DNA of 53,249 nt. Source: Armatimonadota bacterium. Its GTDB lineage: Bacteria; Armatimonadota; JADLDR01. The notes beneath the pieces were generated by a model that made no database searches, was not told where the DNA came from, and saw nothing but the letters and a program-made list of their open reading frames with translations. The stretch is from the NCBI GenBank assembly GCA_020846535.1, contig JADLDR010000009.1, forward strand, positions 1-53,249, written 5' to 3'. Numbering within the stretch: position 1 is the first letter of the stretch; the number at the start of each line of letters is the position of its first letter. Made by a program: the position numbers and the translations under genes. This document shows positions 25,687 through 33,851 of the stretch, piece by piece.

Positions 25687-26333
25687 GACCTTTCCTGTCG
25701 GCAGGGGGGTATGCGCTCCGGCTCTGACGGGTTTTCCCGGTGCCGGAGAGTCCTGGCCGGGTTGCCGGCGGCAACGGTGTAAGGAGGAACCGGGCGGGTC
25801 ACCACGCTGCCCGCGCCGATGACGGACTTCTCTCCGATATCCCGCATGACCACCGAATGCGCCCCGATCCAGACATCGCGCCCGACAGCCGTGCGCTCGA
25901 CCTGACCGGGCTGCTCGCGGATAGGGATATCGAGACGCGCCGCGCCGTGCTGATGGCCTCCGCTCAGAATACAGGCATGAGATCCGATCAACACATCGTC
26001 CCCGATATCGACATGGCCCAGGACGCAGTATTTATTGATCAGCACATTGTCCCCCAGGGTGATATCCGGATAGGTCAATACCGCGCCGAATCCGATCAGA
26101 ACGTTCCGCCCGCACAGCCGGAGAGTCTTGCGGTAAAACCGGCGGCGGATCAGAAGGCCGACTCCGAACGGCACCAGGGAAATACAGGCGCTGATGTCCT
26201 CGTAGCGAATGCATTTTATCCGGTAAAGGAGGAGAAGCGGCATCACTATCGCCGTGTAGAGAAGGTTTTCCACCAGGCCGCGAAGCAGACGAGGCAATCT
26301 TCTCAATAGCGGGACGGCTTCTCGAACAGGCAT
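25683..26333 (-). CDS. Hexapeptide-repeat acyltransferase with N-terminal hydrophobic segment
   Basis: This protein of about 216 residues has a hydrophobic stretch near residues 20-40 (LLYTAIVMPLLLLYRI) and then a left-handed beta-helix: VLIGFGAVLTYPDITLGDN, the catalytic-type segment LSGGHQH, and VIGAGSVVTRPVPPYTVAAGNPARTL. It resembles colanic-acid-type O-acetyltransferases. The start is uncertain: ATG at 26333 overlaps the previous gene by 31 nt, while ATG at 26390 has a GGA-rich site farther upstream. It probably decorates the same polysaccharide. Confidence 0.85.
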   Translation of the reverse strand: MPVREAVPLLRRLPRLLRGLVENLLYTAIVMPLLLLYRIKCIRYEDISACISLVPFGVGLLIRRRFYRKTLRLCGRNVLIGFGAVLTYPDITLGDNVLINKYCVLGHVDIGDDVLIGSHACILSGGHQHGAARLDIPIREQPGQVERTAVGRDVWIGAHSVVMRDIGEKSVIGAGSVVTRPVPPYTVAAGNPARTLRHRENPSEPERIPPCRQERS

Positions 26334-27865
26334 ACCTCGATTCCCGGAAAGGCTTGCCGAATGCGGCGCGGATAGTTCAGACTCAGCCATTGTTCGATGA
26401 TTTCCTTTCCGCGCTCCGGGCCGGTATGGGAGAAGACAGCCCAGACGCGCTTTCGGTTGTGGGTGACATCTTGCAGCTTTCGGGCCATCCGGCGCGCATC
26501 GGTTTCATTCCCGATGCCTGCCTCCGCAGCCTGCCCGGTAAAGTACCGGTCGAAGGCCACCCGGATGCCCGGAGCGTTCAGGAGAATGAGGTCGGAGGGC
26601 CTGCACCGATCCTCGACCCAGGCGGCGGATTCCCGCCAGCCTTCGGCCCCGGGGCGGTGGTCGCTATAGGCCACATAGAGAGACATCGCCAAACCCGTTC
26701 CTAACAGAACAGGGAAACTCCATTTCAGGACGGGATGAGCGAATGCTGATATAAGGGCGCAAGCCATGCCCAGCGCCAGCAGGGGCAGAATTCCCATAAG
26801 GTATCGCGCCGCCAGCATATGGACGCCAAGGAACAGATAGATCATTAGCGCAAGACCGACCGCGCCTGCTGCGGGCAGGGCCAGGAAGCGAAATCGCTCG
26901 AACTGCCGGGCTTTGTGGAAACCGTAACCCAGCGCAGCCATCCAGCCGATGAAAAGGCCGCCGCGCAGCCAGGCTCCCGGAGAAGCATCCCGAATCGGCC
27001 CGGCAGGCTCGCCGAATAGGAGCGTATAAAACGTCAGGCCTAAGCTGTGAGCCGCGGCGGGCAGGCGAGCATGCCCCGCCGGGACAGAGCCGGTCAGCCA
27101 GCCGGTTCCATCACGGAGCCATTCCTGCTGCGCCAGGAAAGCGGGCAGCCAGGGGAGATAGCCTGCGAAAAGAACGACCATATATAATAGGTAGAGCCCG
27201 ACCGCCTCCTTTCTCCGGGCCGTCCCTCCGAGCCTCATCAATAGAGGGATAAGCATCAGGGCGGAAGCATAATGCGTCCAGAGCGACAGCAGGCCATAAA
27301 GAATGAGAAGCCGCCAGGCAGCGTGGCTCCTGGGATTTTCCTCCACTTTCAGTGAAGCGAGGAGAGCCAATATCAGAAAACAGACAGCGAGAGAATAGGG
27401 GCGGGCCTGCCATGAGTAGATCACAGCATAAGGCATGACAGTCCAGACCGCAGCAGTAGTCAAACCTAACGACGGATTCGCGCAGGCCCGCCCCAGAGCG
27501 GCGAGTAGAAGGATAGAAGCGGTCCCTGCGGCCAGGGGGAGAAGCCGCAGCGTTGGCTGGGAAACGCCCGCCGCCCTGGCAACCCCGTGCGTCAGCCCGA
27601 AAAAGAGAGGGGGATGGGCGTCCTGAGCCATAACCGCATCGGTCACATCTGCAAGCCGACGGGGTGGGGATTGGATAAGGGCCTGCACATCGATACCGTC
27701 GAGTTCCGGGCGGTTGGTGAAGCGAACAACGCATTTTCCCTCCGCGTCGAGAGCCGTAAACGCCTCATCGACGCACAGACTTTCCCTCCAGAGGCCGGGC
27801 AGCCGCGCCAGCAGCCCTATCAGGCAGAGACCATAGAGGATGCAGCGATAGCGAGCAGGATTCAC
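26303..27865 (-). CDS. Membrane glycosyltransferase, GT39/ArnT-like
   Basis: This 520-residue protein has about ten to twelve membrane helices. The first outer loop contains ESLCVDEAFTA with the Asp-Glu expected at the active site of GT-C enzymes, and a further QDAHPPLFF motif matches the PMT/ArnT family. It uses a polyprenyl-phosphate sugar as donor. That donor is probably made by the neighbouring DPM1-like enzyme. The start is GTG at 27865, overlapping the preceding stop as GTGA. A soluble C-terminal part of about 120 residues faces the periplasm. Confidence 0.85.
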   Translation of the reverse strand: MNPARYRCILYGLCLIGLLARLPGLWRESLCVDEAFTALDAEGKCVVRFTNRPELDGIDVQALIQSPPRRLADVTDAVMAQDAHPPLFFGLTHGVARAAGVSQPTLRLLPLAAGTASILLLAALGRACANPSLGLTTAAVWTVMPYAVIYSWQARPYSLAVCFLILALLASLKVEENPRSHAAWRLLILYGLLSLWTHYASALMLIPLLMRLGGTARRKEAVGLYLLYMVVLFAGYLPWLPAFLAQQEWLRDGTGWLTGSVPAGHARLPAAAHSLGLTFYTLLFGEPAGPIRDASPGAWLRGGLFIGWMAALGYGFHKARQFERFRFLALPAAGAVGLALMIYLFLGVHMLAARYLMGILPLLALGMACALISAFAHPVLKWSFPVLLGTGLAMSLYVAYSDHRPGAEGWRESAAWVEDRCRPSDLILLNAPGIRVAFDRYFTGQAAEAGIGNETDARRMARKLQDVTHNRKRVWAVFSHTGPERGKEIIEQWLSLNYPRRIRQAFPGIEVCLFEKPSRY

Positions 27866-28620
27866 TTTCGCCCCGTCAAGGCCAGAGAGCGCGGCAGGGA
27901 GAGCAATTGGGAAAGGCGGTAGCGCAGCCAGACGCCGCATATCAGGCCGACCATGCCGAGTCCCAGGAGGGCGGCAGGCCCGATTCGCCCTGTGACAGAG
28001 GAAAGCCCCACCCGCCGCCTGTAATTGACCGGAATCTCGATAAAGCGGCTCCGGCTCAGGATCACATGCATCATGAGTTCGGGCGAAAAGCGGGAGTCAC
28101 CGACAGTCCAGCGTTTTTTGAGAGATTCCACCACACTGCGGCGGAAGAGTTTCATGGTGCAGCCGACATCGGTGAGGGTTGTCGTATTGAAAAGGATTTC
28201 GAGCAGTTTGGCGACGGCCCAGTTGCCCCATTTGAGCAGGAAGCCCATATTGGCCCCTTCCCAGATGAGAATGGTGTTGGTGCGCGAGCCGAAAACGGCG
28301 TCGAAGTCATCGCTGTAGGCCAGCAGCTTGAGAATATCGCGGCCCGCAAAGGTGCCGTCCGGCTCGGACAGGACGATCAATTCGCCCCGCGCCTCGGTCA
28401 GACCGCGGCGACAGGCATAGCCGTAGCCCTGTGTCGGCTCGAATATCTCACGAGCAGGTGTGCGGGCCACCTCCTCAGAAGTGCCCGGGGCGGCATTGTT
28501 GTTGACCACCACCACCTCATCGATATAGCCTGTCTCCAGCACTTCCCGGATGGCCTGGGCGATGGAGTTCTTCTCATTGTAGGTCGGAAAGACGACGGAT
28601 ACAGTCTGACCATGCCACAT
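27862..28620 (-). CDS. Polyprenyl-phosphate glycosyltransferase, DPM1-like GT2
   Basis: This 252-residue enzyme has GT2 motifs VSVVFPTYNEKNSI, VVVVNNNA, and LSEPDGTF (DxD-like PDG), followed by the QGYGYACRRGL segment of dolichol-phosphate mannose synthase relatives. The C terminus has one hydrophobic segment (AALLGLGMVGLICGVWL). It probably transfers a hexose from a nucleotide sugar to polyprenyl phosphate, supplying the GT39-like enzyme coded next. A G-rich ribosome binding site precedes the ATG at 28620. Confidence 0.9.
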   Translation of the reverse strand: MWHGQTVSVVFPTYNEKNSIAQAIREVLETGYIDEVVVVNNNAAPGTSEEVARTPAREIFEPTQGYGYACRRGLTEARGELIVLSEPDGTFAGRDILKLLAYSDDFDAVFGSRTNTILIWEGANMGFLLKWGNWAVAKLLEILFNTTTLTDVGCTMKLFRRSVVESLKKRWTVGDSRFSPELMMHVILSRSRFIEIPVNYRRRVGLSSVTGRIGPAALLGLGMVGLICGVWLRYRLSQLLSLPRSLALTGRK

Positions 28621-28675
28621 AAAGATTCCCCCCTGCGGTTGTGTCCCGAATCGGTCCGGTCAGGATGATGGATAC

Positions 28676-29347
28676 TCAGTAAGCCCCTCTGCCGCGCAAA
28701 ACCGCGGGGAGGGTTTCGGTCAGGATGCGGAGGTCGAGACCGGGCGACCAGCGGTCGATATAGCTCAGGTCCAGGGCCACCGCCTGATCGAGCGGAAGGT
28801 CGGAGCGGCCCCGGATTTGCCAGAGGCCGGTCATGCCGGGTCGAACCTCCAGGCGGCGGCCATGCCAGCCCCCGAAGCGCCCGGCCTGGGGCAGCAATGG
28901 GCGCGGGCCGACCAGGCTCATCTCGCCGCGCAGCACGTTGAGCAGTTGAGGCAGTTCGTCCAGACTCCAGCGGCGCAGGAAGGCCCCTGCCCGCGTGATG
29001 CGGGGGTCCCGGCGTATCTTGAAATACGGCCCGGCTGCCTCGTTCCGGTTCATCAGGCCGGGCATGCGGGATTCGGCGTCGGAAACCATCGTCCTGAACT
29101 TGAACATCCGGAATCGCCTGCCCCGCCAGCCGACCCGCTCCTGGCAGAAGAGAACCGGCCCGGGCGAGTCGCGCTTGATCCACAAGGCAATGAGCAACAT
29201 CGCCGGAAAAAAAGCAAGGAGGAGCAAAGCTGATCCTGCAATGTCCCCTGCTCTCTTTCCGACCAGGGCTATCCGGCTGCGCGATCCGATCTGCCTGCGA
29301 TGGAGGCTTTTGGCCCGCCGCCGGGTCAGGCTTCTGGCGTGGTGCAT
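28676..29347 (-). CDS. Priming sugar-phosphate transferase (bacterial sugar transferase family)
   Basis: This 223-residue protein moves a sugar-1-phosphate to undecaprenyl phosphate and so starts each repeat unit. It has the family marks KRAGDIAGS, one re-entrant hydrophobic helix, CQERVGWRGRRFRMFKFRTM, and SLDELPQLLNVLRGEMSLVG followed by PRP. It is the short monotopic form without the extra N-terminal membrane helices of WcaJ. AAAGGAAAGGG precedes the ATG at 29347, which lies 22 nt inside the chain-length gene. Sugar type (Gal, Glc or other) is not resolved. Confidence 0.93.
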   Translation of the reverse strand: MHHARSLTRRRAKSLHRRQIGSRSRIALVGKRAGDIAGSALLLLAFFPAMLLIALWIKRDSPGPVLFCQERVGWRGRRFRMFKFRTMVSDAESRMPGLMNRNEAAGPYFKIRRDPRITRAGAFLRRWSLDELPQLLNVLRGEMSLVGPRPLLPQAGRFGGWHGRRLEVRPGMTGLWQIRGRSDLPLDQAVALDLSYIDRWSPGLDLRILTETLPAVLRGRGAY

Positions 29348-30648
29348 GAGATGCCCTTTCCTTTCGTCTCCGATGATGTTTCCGGGCCGTTTTTCAGCCG
29401 CAGCAAGCTCCAGCCCGACGCCAGCCCGAGCATGGCGGCAAGAGCGACGCGCAGCGCAGGTCGGCTGTCGACCGGCAAAGCATTTACCGGCTCGGAGATG
29501 ATCTGAATCTGGGGCCTGCTGGCGGCTTCCTGCACTCTCAGGGCCGATTCCTCCCGCTTGGTCGCCAGCAGGCGGTAGATTTCCTCGGCGGTGCGGGAGC
29601 GGACCTCCAGCCACTTCAGACGCTGCACAGCTTCCGGCAAAGCGGCGATCTCGCGGCGCACCAGCTCGATCTCCGCCTCCAGGCGAAGCCGCCTGGCTTC
29701 TGCCCCTTCCCGGTCGGCATGGAGGAGAGCGCATCGGATGGCTATTTCCTCGCGGACGGGGTTAGGCGCGGTGGTTTCAGTCAGAGAGGCTTGCGCTTCC
29801 TCCGCCGCCAGCCGGGACCGGAGCGATTGGACGCGGGCGTCGAGGGCGACCGACTCGGGATGCGCGTCCGTGCGGCGGGTTCGATAAGAGGCCAGTTGCG
29901 CTTCCAGGGTCCCCAGTTCTCCCTTGATCGGAGCCAGAGCGGGATTTTCGGCAACCATCGAGCTGGCGATCCGCATCGGTGGCTCCTGAAGCATCAGCCT
30001 TTCCGATACCTGGCACTGGCGAGCCAGACGGTCTTCATCGGCCCGAGCGTCGGCAAGCTGGGTTTCGAGGGCGGAAAGCCTTCCCAAAAGCTGCTGGGTC
30101 TTCCCTTCTTCGGAAAGAAGGCCATGTTTTTTCCGGAATTCCGCGGATTCTCGCCCTGCCGCCCGCCACTCGCTTTGAGCCAGAAACAACTGGGACTCGA
30201 TGAAGCGCAGCGCCTCCCGCGCCCTTTTCTCAGAGGCCGTAATATGCCCGCAGACAACGGCCCGGGCCATCGCCGCGGCCCTGCGCCGGGCCTCCCAGGG
30301 GGACCGGGCCTCCGCCTGCACCTGAAGCATCTCGGAGTCAGGCACAATCGACACCTTCACTGCCGAACGCATCGCCTGGGCAGGTTCCTCAGACCACCGG
30401 GCCGCCTCGGCCCACACCGCCGCGCTCCCGGCCATCTCTCTGAGAGCCGCCATGTGGGCCTTCGTCTCCAGCCGCCGGTCGTCTTTCTTATCCCACAGGC
30501 ATACCTCTTCGCTCCGCGCCTGTCGCGCCCACAGGACAACCTCGGTTCGATACCAGTGCCCTTCCCTGTATAATGAAGCGCACGCCACCCCGACCGCTAT
30601 CAATACTCCGACCGCCATCAGCCCGGCATCCCGGTATCGTCTGCTCAT
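29326..30648 (-). CDS. Polysaccharide chain-length determinant, Wzz/GumC-like
   Basis: This 440-residue protein has an N-terminal membrane helix (about residues 10-28), a long Ala/Glu/Arg-rich coiled-coil body, and a C-terminal helix (VALAAMLGLASGW) preceded by a Pro-rich stretch (PVNALPVDSRP). This is the Wzz/GumC plan. No tyrosine kinase domain is fused and none lies nearby; the operon has a Ser/Thr kinase instead. GAGGT precedes the ATG at 30648. It is the first gene of the operon, behind a near-consensus promoter. Confidence 0.9.
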   Translation of the reverse strand: MSRRYRDAGLMAVGVLIAVGVACASLYREGHWYRTEVVLWARQARSEEVCLWDKKDDRRLETKAHMAALREMAGSAAVWAEAARWSEEPAQAMRSAVKVSIVPDSEMLQVQAEARSPWEARRRAAAMARAVVCGHITASEKRAREALRFIESQLFLAQSEWRAAGRESAEFRKKHGLLSEEGKTQQLLGRLSALETQLADARADEDRLARQCQVSERLMLQEPPMRIASSMVAENPALAPIKGELGTLEAQLASYRTRRTDAHPESVALDARVQSLRSRLAAEEAQASLTETTAPNPVREEIAIRCALLHADREGAEARRLRLEAEIELVRREIAALPEAVQRLKWLEVRSRTAEEIYRLLATKREESALRVQEAASRPQIQIISEPVNALPVDSRPALRVALAAMLGLASGWSLLRLKNGPETSSETKGKGISCTTPEA

Positions 30649-30708
30649 ACTGACCTCTAAAGGAAACAATTAACAGATGAAAATTTATGCCAATATAATT
30701 CTGAGATC

Positions 30709-30737
30709 ATTATAACTCATTATTTTATTGTTGTCAA
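30709..30737 (-). promoter_or_regulatory. Near-consensus sigma70 promoter of the exopolysaccharide operon
   Basis: On the minus strand a perfect TTGACA (30732-30737), a 17-nt spacer and a perfect TATAAT (30709-30714) precede the chain-length gene by about 60 nt. The surrounding AT-rich patch contrasts with the GC-rich genes. No operator symmetry is obvious, so the operon may be strongly and constitutively transcribed unless controlled later. Confidence 0.88.
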
Positions 30738-30822
30738 TAGTTTTGGGATAAATTTCAGACGTTTTTTCTTGGATGAGGGAAAATGATATCAAGAGAATTC
30801 CTTGCTTTTATCGGTCTGGAGA

Positions 30823-30970
30823 TTGTCGCGTCGCTTCGCTCCTTACAATGATAGTCAAGTGAAAGCCCTCTGGCTATCAAAGGGGAAGACGCAGTTTTGG
30901 GGTTGATGCGGGAGTAGGATTGGGGGTGAACTTCATAGTTTCGTAAGGGCCGACCCGTCGAGCCGCCCTC
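30823..30970. repeat. Intergenic REP-like motifs between the EPS promoter and the GNAT remnant
   Basis: Two repeat-like motifs lie in this gap. TTGTCGCGTCGCTTCGCTCC followed by TTACAA (30823-30848) resembles the common TCGC-rich intergenic hairpin seen in many genomes. GTAAGGGCCGACCCGTCGAG then CCGCCCTC (30943-30970) belongs to the GTAGGGGCG family found elsewhere in this window. No gene is credible between 30738 and 30999. Confidence 0.4.
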
Positions 30971-30999
30971 CCGAGCAAACATTTCCTGCCGAACGCCAG

Positions 31000-31496
31000 C
31001 TACAAGTATTTCTCCAGCAAAAGCACTTCGCGCCGGATTCGGTAACCGAGGGATCGATAAAGATTCAAGGCGTTTTCGTTTTCGGCCAGAACGGACAGGC
31101 GCGCTTCGTCAAGGCCGCTCTTTCGCAGATGGGCTAGACTTTGGCTGATGAGGTAGGTGGCGATGCTTTTTTCCTCCAGCCGGGCAGAACGAAGATTTCC
31201 TCGGTATAGCCGGTTTTTAGGCCGGTTCTCTCGTTTTCCTGGCTGTCCCAATAGGCCATCACGCTGCCAACCACGTTTTCGCCGTCAAAAGCCGTCAGGC
31301 TGGCTCCTCCCGCCCATAACGGGGAGGCGAGGAAGAATCGCAGTTCGGCCAGCGAAGTGGGAGCATGAAGAAAACAGAGGTTTTTCGCGCTCAGGTAGCG
31401 CGCTTGTCCCGATTCGGTTTCCAGACGCCAGACGATGGCGCGCAGCCCTTCGGGTGCGGGCAGTTCGAGCAGAGGATCGGACAGGGATCGGCTCAT
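31000..31496 (-). pseudogene. GNAT acetyltransferase domain, second half of a double-GNAT gene, frameshifted
   Basis: The first frame (31134-31496) encodes SRSLSDPLLELPAPEGL and a GNAT core up to EEIFVLPGWRKK. The GNAT continuation, SIATYLISQSLAHLRKSGLD then ENENALNLYRSLGYRI with the acetyl-CoA site region, is in the -1 frame (31000 to about 31172). The frames meet at a run of six A on the coding strand (31167-31172), where one -1 shift restores a full domain. It is either a decayed gene, a slippage site, or a base-calling error in a homopolymer. The ATG overlaps the stop of the gene before it. Confidence 0.8.
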
Positions 31497-31948
31497 ATGG
31501 TAGACGCTGGCATAACGGAAAAGCCCCTGGAGAGCGCATAGCCGATGCCGCTCTGTTCGAAAATGCCGTACTCAAAGCAGAGCCTGGTTTTGCCCTCAGG
31601 GAGAGTTCGCCGGGTCGTTTCTGCCCTCTCCCGGATTTTGTCCAGGAGGCAGTCTTTCAAAGCGGCGGGATGATCCAAGGAAGGAAACGCCATCGCCTCA
31701 ATCCAGAAAGTATGCGGGGCCTCGCAAGCGTCGTCCGGAACGGGCTTCGGGAATAGAGGCGCGCAGGCTCTCAGGCGACCTTTCATGTCGAAGGCGCAAA
31801 AAACGTTTTGGCCGTTCTCGAAGCCGGGGCCGGTGTAGATTTCTCCGGGCATCACCCTGGCTTCCGGGAAAGAACGGGCATAATCAAGCTGTAAATCGAA
31901 GACGGCCTGAACGTCTTCGGGAACGAAATTGCGGATGTGAACATTCAT
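31493..31948 (-). CDS. GNAT-like domain, first half of a split double-GNAT protein
   Basis: This 151-residue frame starts MNVHIRNFVPEDVQAVFDLQ after AGGAGG and ends GIGYALSRGFSVMPASTI. The end matches the point where the first domain of double-GNAT proteins passes into a linker of the form MSRxLSxPLPELPxPEG. That linker is present, but in the next gene and another frame; a -1 shift near the TTTT at about 31524-31527 would read GFFRYASVYHMSRSLSDP. It was therefore probably one gene of about 316 residues. On its own the protein may be non-functional. Confidence 0.65.
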   Translation of the reverse strand: MNVHIRNFVPEDVQAVFDLQLDYARSFPEARVMPGEIYTGPGFENGQNVFCAFDMKGRLRACAPLFPKPVPDDACEAPHTFWIEAMAFPSLDHPAALKDCLLDKIRERAETTRRTLPEGKTRLCFEYGIFEQSGIGYALSRGFSVMPASTI

Positions 31949-31987
31949 GCGCCTGTGCCTCCTGTGGAGCGGACTTTTCGGCTTGCC

Positions 31988-32001
31988 TTCGATATATCGA
32001 A
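31988..32001. promoter_or_regulatory. 14-bp perfect palindrome in a divergent intergenic region
   Basis: TTCGATATATCGAA lies between the minus-strand GNAT gene and the plus-strand unknown gene. It is close to weak minus-strand promoter boxes (TTGTCC, 17 nt, TATATG) and to AT-rich sequence. It may be an operator shared by the two divergent units; that is inference from position and symmetry. Confidence 0.45.
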
Positions 32002-32145
32002 CTGCCATATAGATATATAGTTTACAACGGACAAAACGGCCAACAACTTTCATCAATCGGCAGGAATCGGGGCAAAGCGTGCCGAAGTTATGAATACCCA
32101 TGGAGCAACAACGCTGTGGACTCTTTGCAAAGGAGGAAACGGAAC

Positions 32146-32685
32146 ATGGACGCAATGACCTTCGAAGGGGCAGCGCAGAAGAAGGGAGCGCCCGTAGCCT
32201 TTCATACGAAACGGCGAGGTATTTCGAAAAGCTTCTGCTACCCCTGCTCTCCTCGCCAGTTGAAGGCGGCGCTTACCGAGTGGGCCGAACGGGGGAAGCC
32301 GGTTTTCGAGCGGCTCGAATTCGAGACGGCTTACGATCAGGCGCTTTCAGGCCGCCTGCCCGGAATTCTGGCCGCTATCGGGGACGCTTATCTCCTGCGA
32401 GGCGAACCGGAACTCAAGGAGACCACTCCGGTACTCAACCCCTGGATGCGCCTGCATGCCGTCCGCAACCAGCAGTGGAGCGAGCCTCTGACAGAGGAGT
32501 TCCTGACCCAGGCGCTTCCAGGCATGATCAGTTGGCTGGATTCGGTCGCCGCACTCCCCGAAACAGCGCGGACAGGCCGCCATCAGATCGCCGCCGTCCT
32601 GGAGGGTAAGCATCTAACGCTGCACACCATCCGGGCCCCTTTCGGCACGACTACAGGGGCCTCTTTTGAGATACATCGGTATTAG
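32146..32685 (+). CDS. Hypothetical protein, the lone plus-strand chromosomal gene
   Basis: I do not recognise this 179-residue protein. AAAGGAGG precedes the ATG at 32146 with normal spacing, and a strong terminator follows the stop, so it is a single-gene unit. The sequence has no signal peptide or membrane helix. A mixed helical part (SPRQLKAALTEWAERG, residues 40-55) is followed by Leu- and Glu-rich segments and a Thr/His-rich end. Two Cys occur in FCYPC near residue 32. It points against all neighbouring genes. Confidence 0.75.
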   Translation: MDAMTFEGAAQKKGAPVAFHTKRRGISKSFCYPCSPRQLKAALTEWAERGKPVFERLEFETAYDQALSGRLPGILAAIGDAYLLRGEPELKETTPVLNPWMRLHAVRNQQWSEPLTEEFLTQALPGMISWLDSVAALPETARTGRHQIAAVLEGKHLTLHTIRAPFGTTTGASFEIHRY

Positions 32686-32697
32686 CCGAAAAGCAGG

Positions 32698-32731
32698 AAA
32701 GGGTCGCTCGGAAGAGCGGCCCTTTTTGTTT
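32698..32731 (+). terminator. Intrinsic terminator shared by convergent genes
   Basis: AAAGGGTCGCTC (32698-32709) pairs with GAGCGGCCCTTT (32714-32725), with one G-T pair and a GGAA tetraloop, followed by TTTTTGTTTT. The A-run on the left also gives T residues on the minus strand, so it can end the HemQ-family transcripts too. Confidence 0.9.
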
Positions 32732-33427
32732 TCAGCCCAGGGTTTCCAGCATGGCGGCGGGTTCTTTTGCCAGACAGGTCAGGATGGGGGTATCGCGCAG
32801 GGTGTAGGCGCTGGCCTGGGATTCGCGCAGTTCCATGATCAGATCGAGAAAGTCGGCGGCGCTGTCGCTCTCGAACGCCACCACAAACTCCTGGTCGTCG
32901 ATGCCGAAGGAATAGGAGGTGTTGAGCTTGACGGTCGGGTAGCGATGGCCTATGCGGATATGCTCGTCCATCATTTCCTGTCGCCGCTCTTTGGGAAGGG
33001 CGTACCAGGCCCTTGTTTTGACGAAAGGGTAGACGAACAGGTATCCGGCCTTGCCGGGAACGACCTTCAGGCGCTGCCCTTCCTGGCCTTCATGGACGTG
33101 CTTTTCGATATAGATAGAGCGTTTGGTCATGCCCAGGTAGCTGTGGGGGACGGTCAGGTAGCCTCCCATCGGGGTCGTTAAAAGGCGGGTTTGCAGCTCC
33201 TGCAAGCCCTCCAGAGAAGGAGCCACTTTCCAGAGCAGGAAATCGCCGTCGCCCCGAATGCCCACTAGGGTGTAGGTGCGCAGGATAAGCCGCCCGGAGA
33301 ACTCCTCCAGAACCCGGACGCACTCCTTTTTGCCGCGCTCGCGATCCGCTTCAGGCAAGCGCCGCCAGGCAGGGTCTACCTGATAAGCCGTATACTGGAC
33401 GAACTGCCTCTGGCTCTTGTCTTCCAC
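32732..33427 (-). CDS. Chlorite dismutase/HemQ family heme protein (candidate coproheme decarboxylase)
   Basis: This 231-residue protein matches the Cld/HemQ family: VYPFVKTRAWYALPKERRQE, then DEHIRIGHRYPTVKLNTSYS, with His in the region expected to bind heme, and FGIDDQEFVVAFE. In bacteria with the coproporphyrin-dependent heme route this family removes two carboxyl groups from coproheme. True chlorite dismutases need a distal Arg that I cannot place with confidence. The start is probably GTG at 33427 rather than TTG at 33430, because AGGAGGTGA then sits at a workable distance. No other heme gene is adjacent. Confidence 0.85.
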   Translation of the reverse strand: MEDKSQRQFVQYTAYQVDPAWRRLPEADRERGKKECVRVLEEFSGRLILRTYTLVGIRGDGDFLLWKVAPSLEGLQELQTRLLTTPMGGYLTVPHSYLGMTKRSIYIEKHVHEGQEGQRLKVVPGKAGYLFVYPFVKTRAWYALPKERRQEMMDEHIRIGHRYPTVKLNTSYSFGIDDQEFVVAFESDSAADFLDLIMELRESQASAYTLRDTPILTCLAKEPAAMLETLG

Positions 33428-33456
33428 CAATCACCTCCTGTGCTGAACCGATTCGA

Positions 33457-33786
33457 TTATTCCTGTATATCTTTGAACAGCGGCCCCAGCCGCTCGGCAT
33501 GCTGAAGCTCGATAGAGGCAAAGGACAGATCGCAGGCCAGCGTCCAGAGCATGATAATGGCCTCTTCCTGGGGCATGTCCAGAACGCGGGCAAAGAAGTC
33601 CTTGAGGATCTCCTCATAGGATGTGGCCGTTTCGTTCAGGATAATTCGCTCCCGCATCTCCCGGGTGAAGAGTTCCGCCTGCCTGCTGTCCAGAAACTCG
33701 CGCACATTGGCAGGGGTGGCATGCGCCATCCCAGGCCCGAACTCGCGGCGGACCAGATTGCGAAATTCTTTCAGTTTCAGAACCAA
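33457..33786 (-). CDS. Hypothetical helical protein, 109 residues
   Basis: I do not recognise this protein. It is mostly helical: LKLKEFRNLVRREFG, then VREFLDSRQAELFTREMRER, a segment DFFARVLDMPQEEAIIMLW and a C-terminal ELQHAERLGPLFKDIQE. It has no signal peptide or membrane segment. The start is taken as TTG at 33786, which has GGGAGG very close upstream; a slightly later start is possible. It lies 29 nt before the HemQ-family gene and probably shares its transcript. Confidence 0.65.
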   Translation of the reverse strand: MVLKLKEFRNLVRREFGPGMAHATPANVREFLDSRQAELFTREMRERIILNETATSYEEILKDFFARVLDMPQEEAIIMLWTLACDLSFASIELQHAERLGPLFKDIQE

Positions 33787-33851
33787 GCCCTCCCGTCTCC
33801 CTCAACCGCCTCATAAGACAAGCAAGAAGCGGCCTCTCTTTAGTCTACTTC

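Noticed and set aside
32732..33427. True chlorite dismutase
   Set aside because: The family is clear but the residues that mark perchlorate reducers cannot be placed, and no (per)chlorate genes are nearby; HemQ-type function is more likely.
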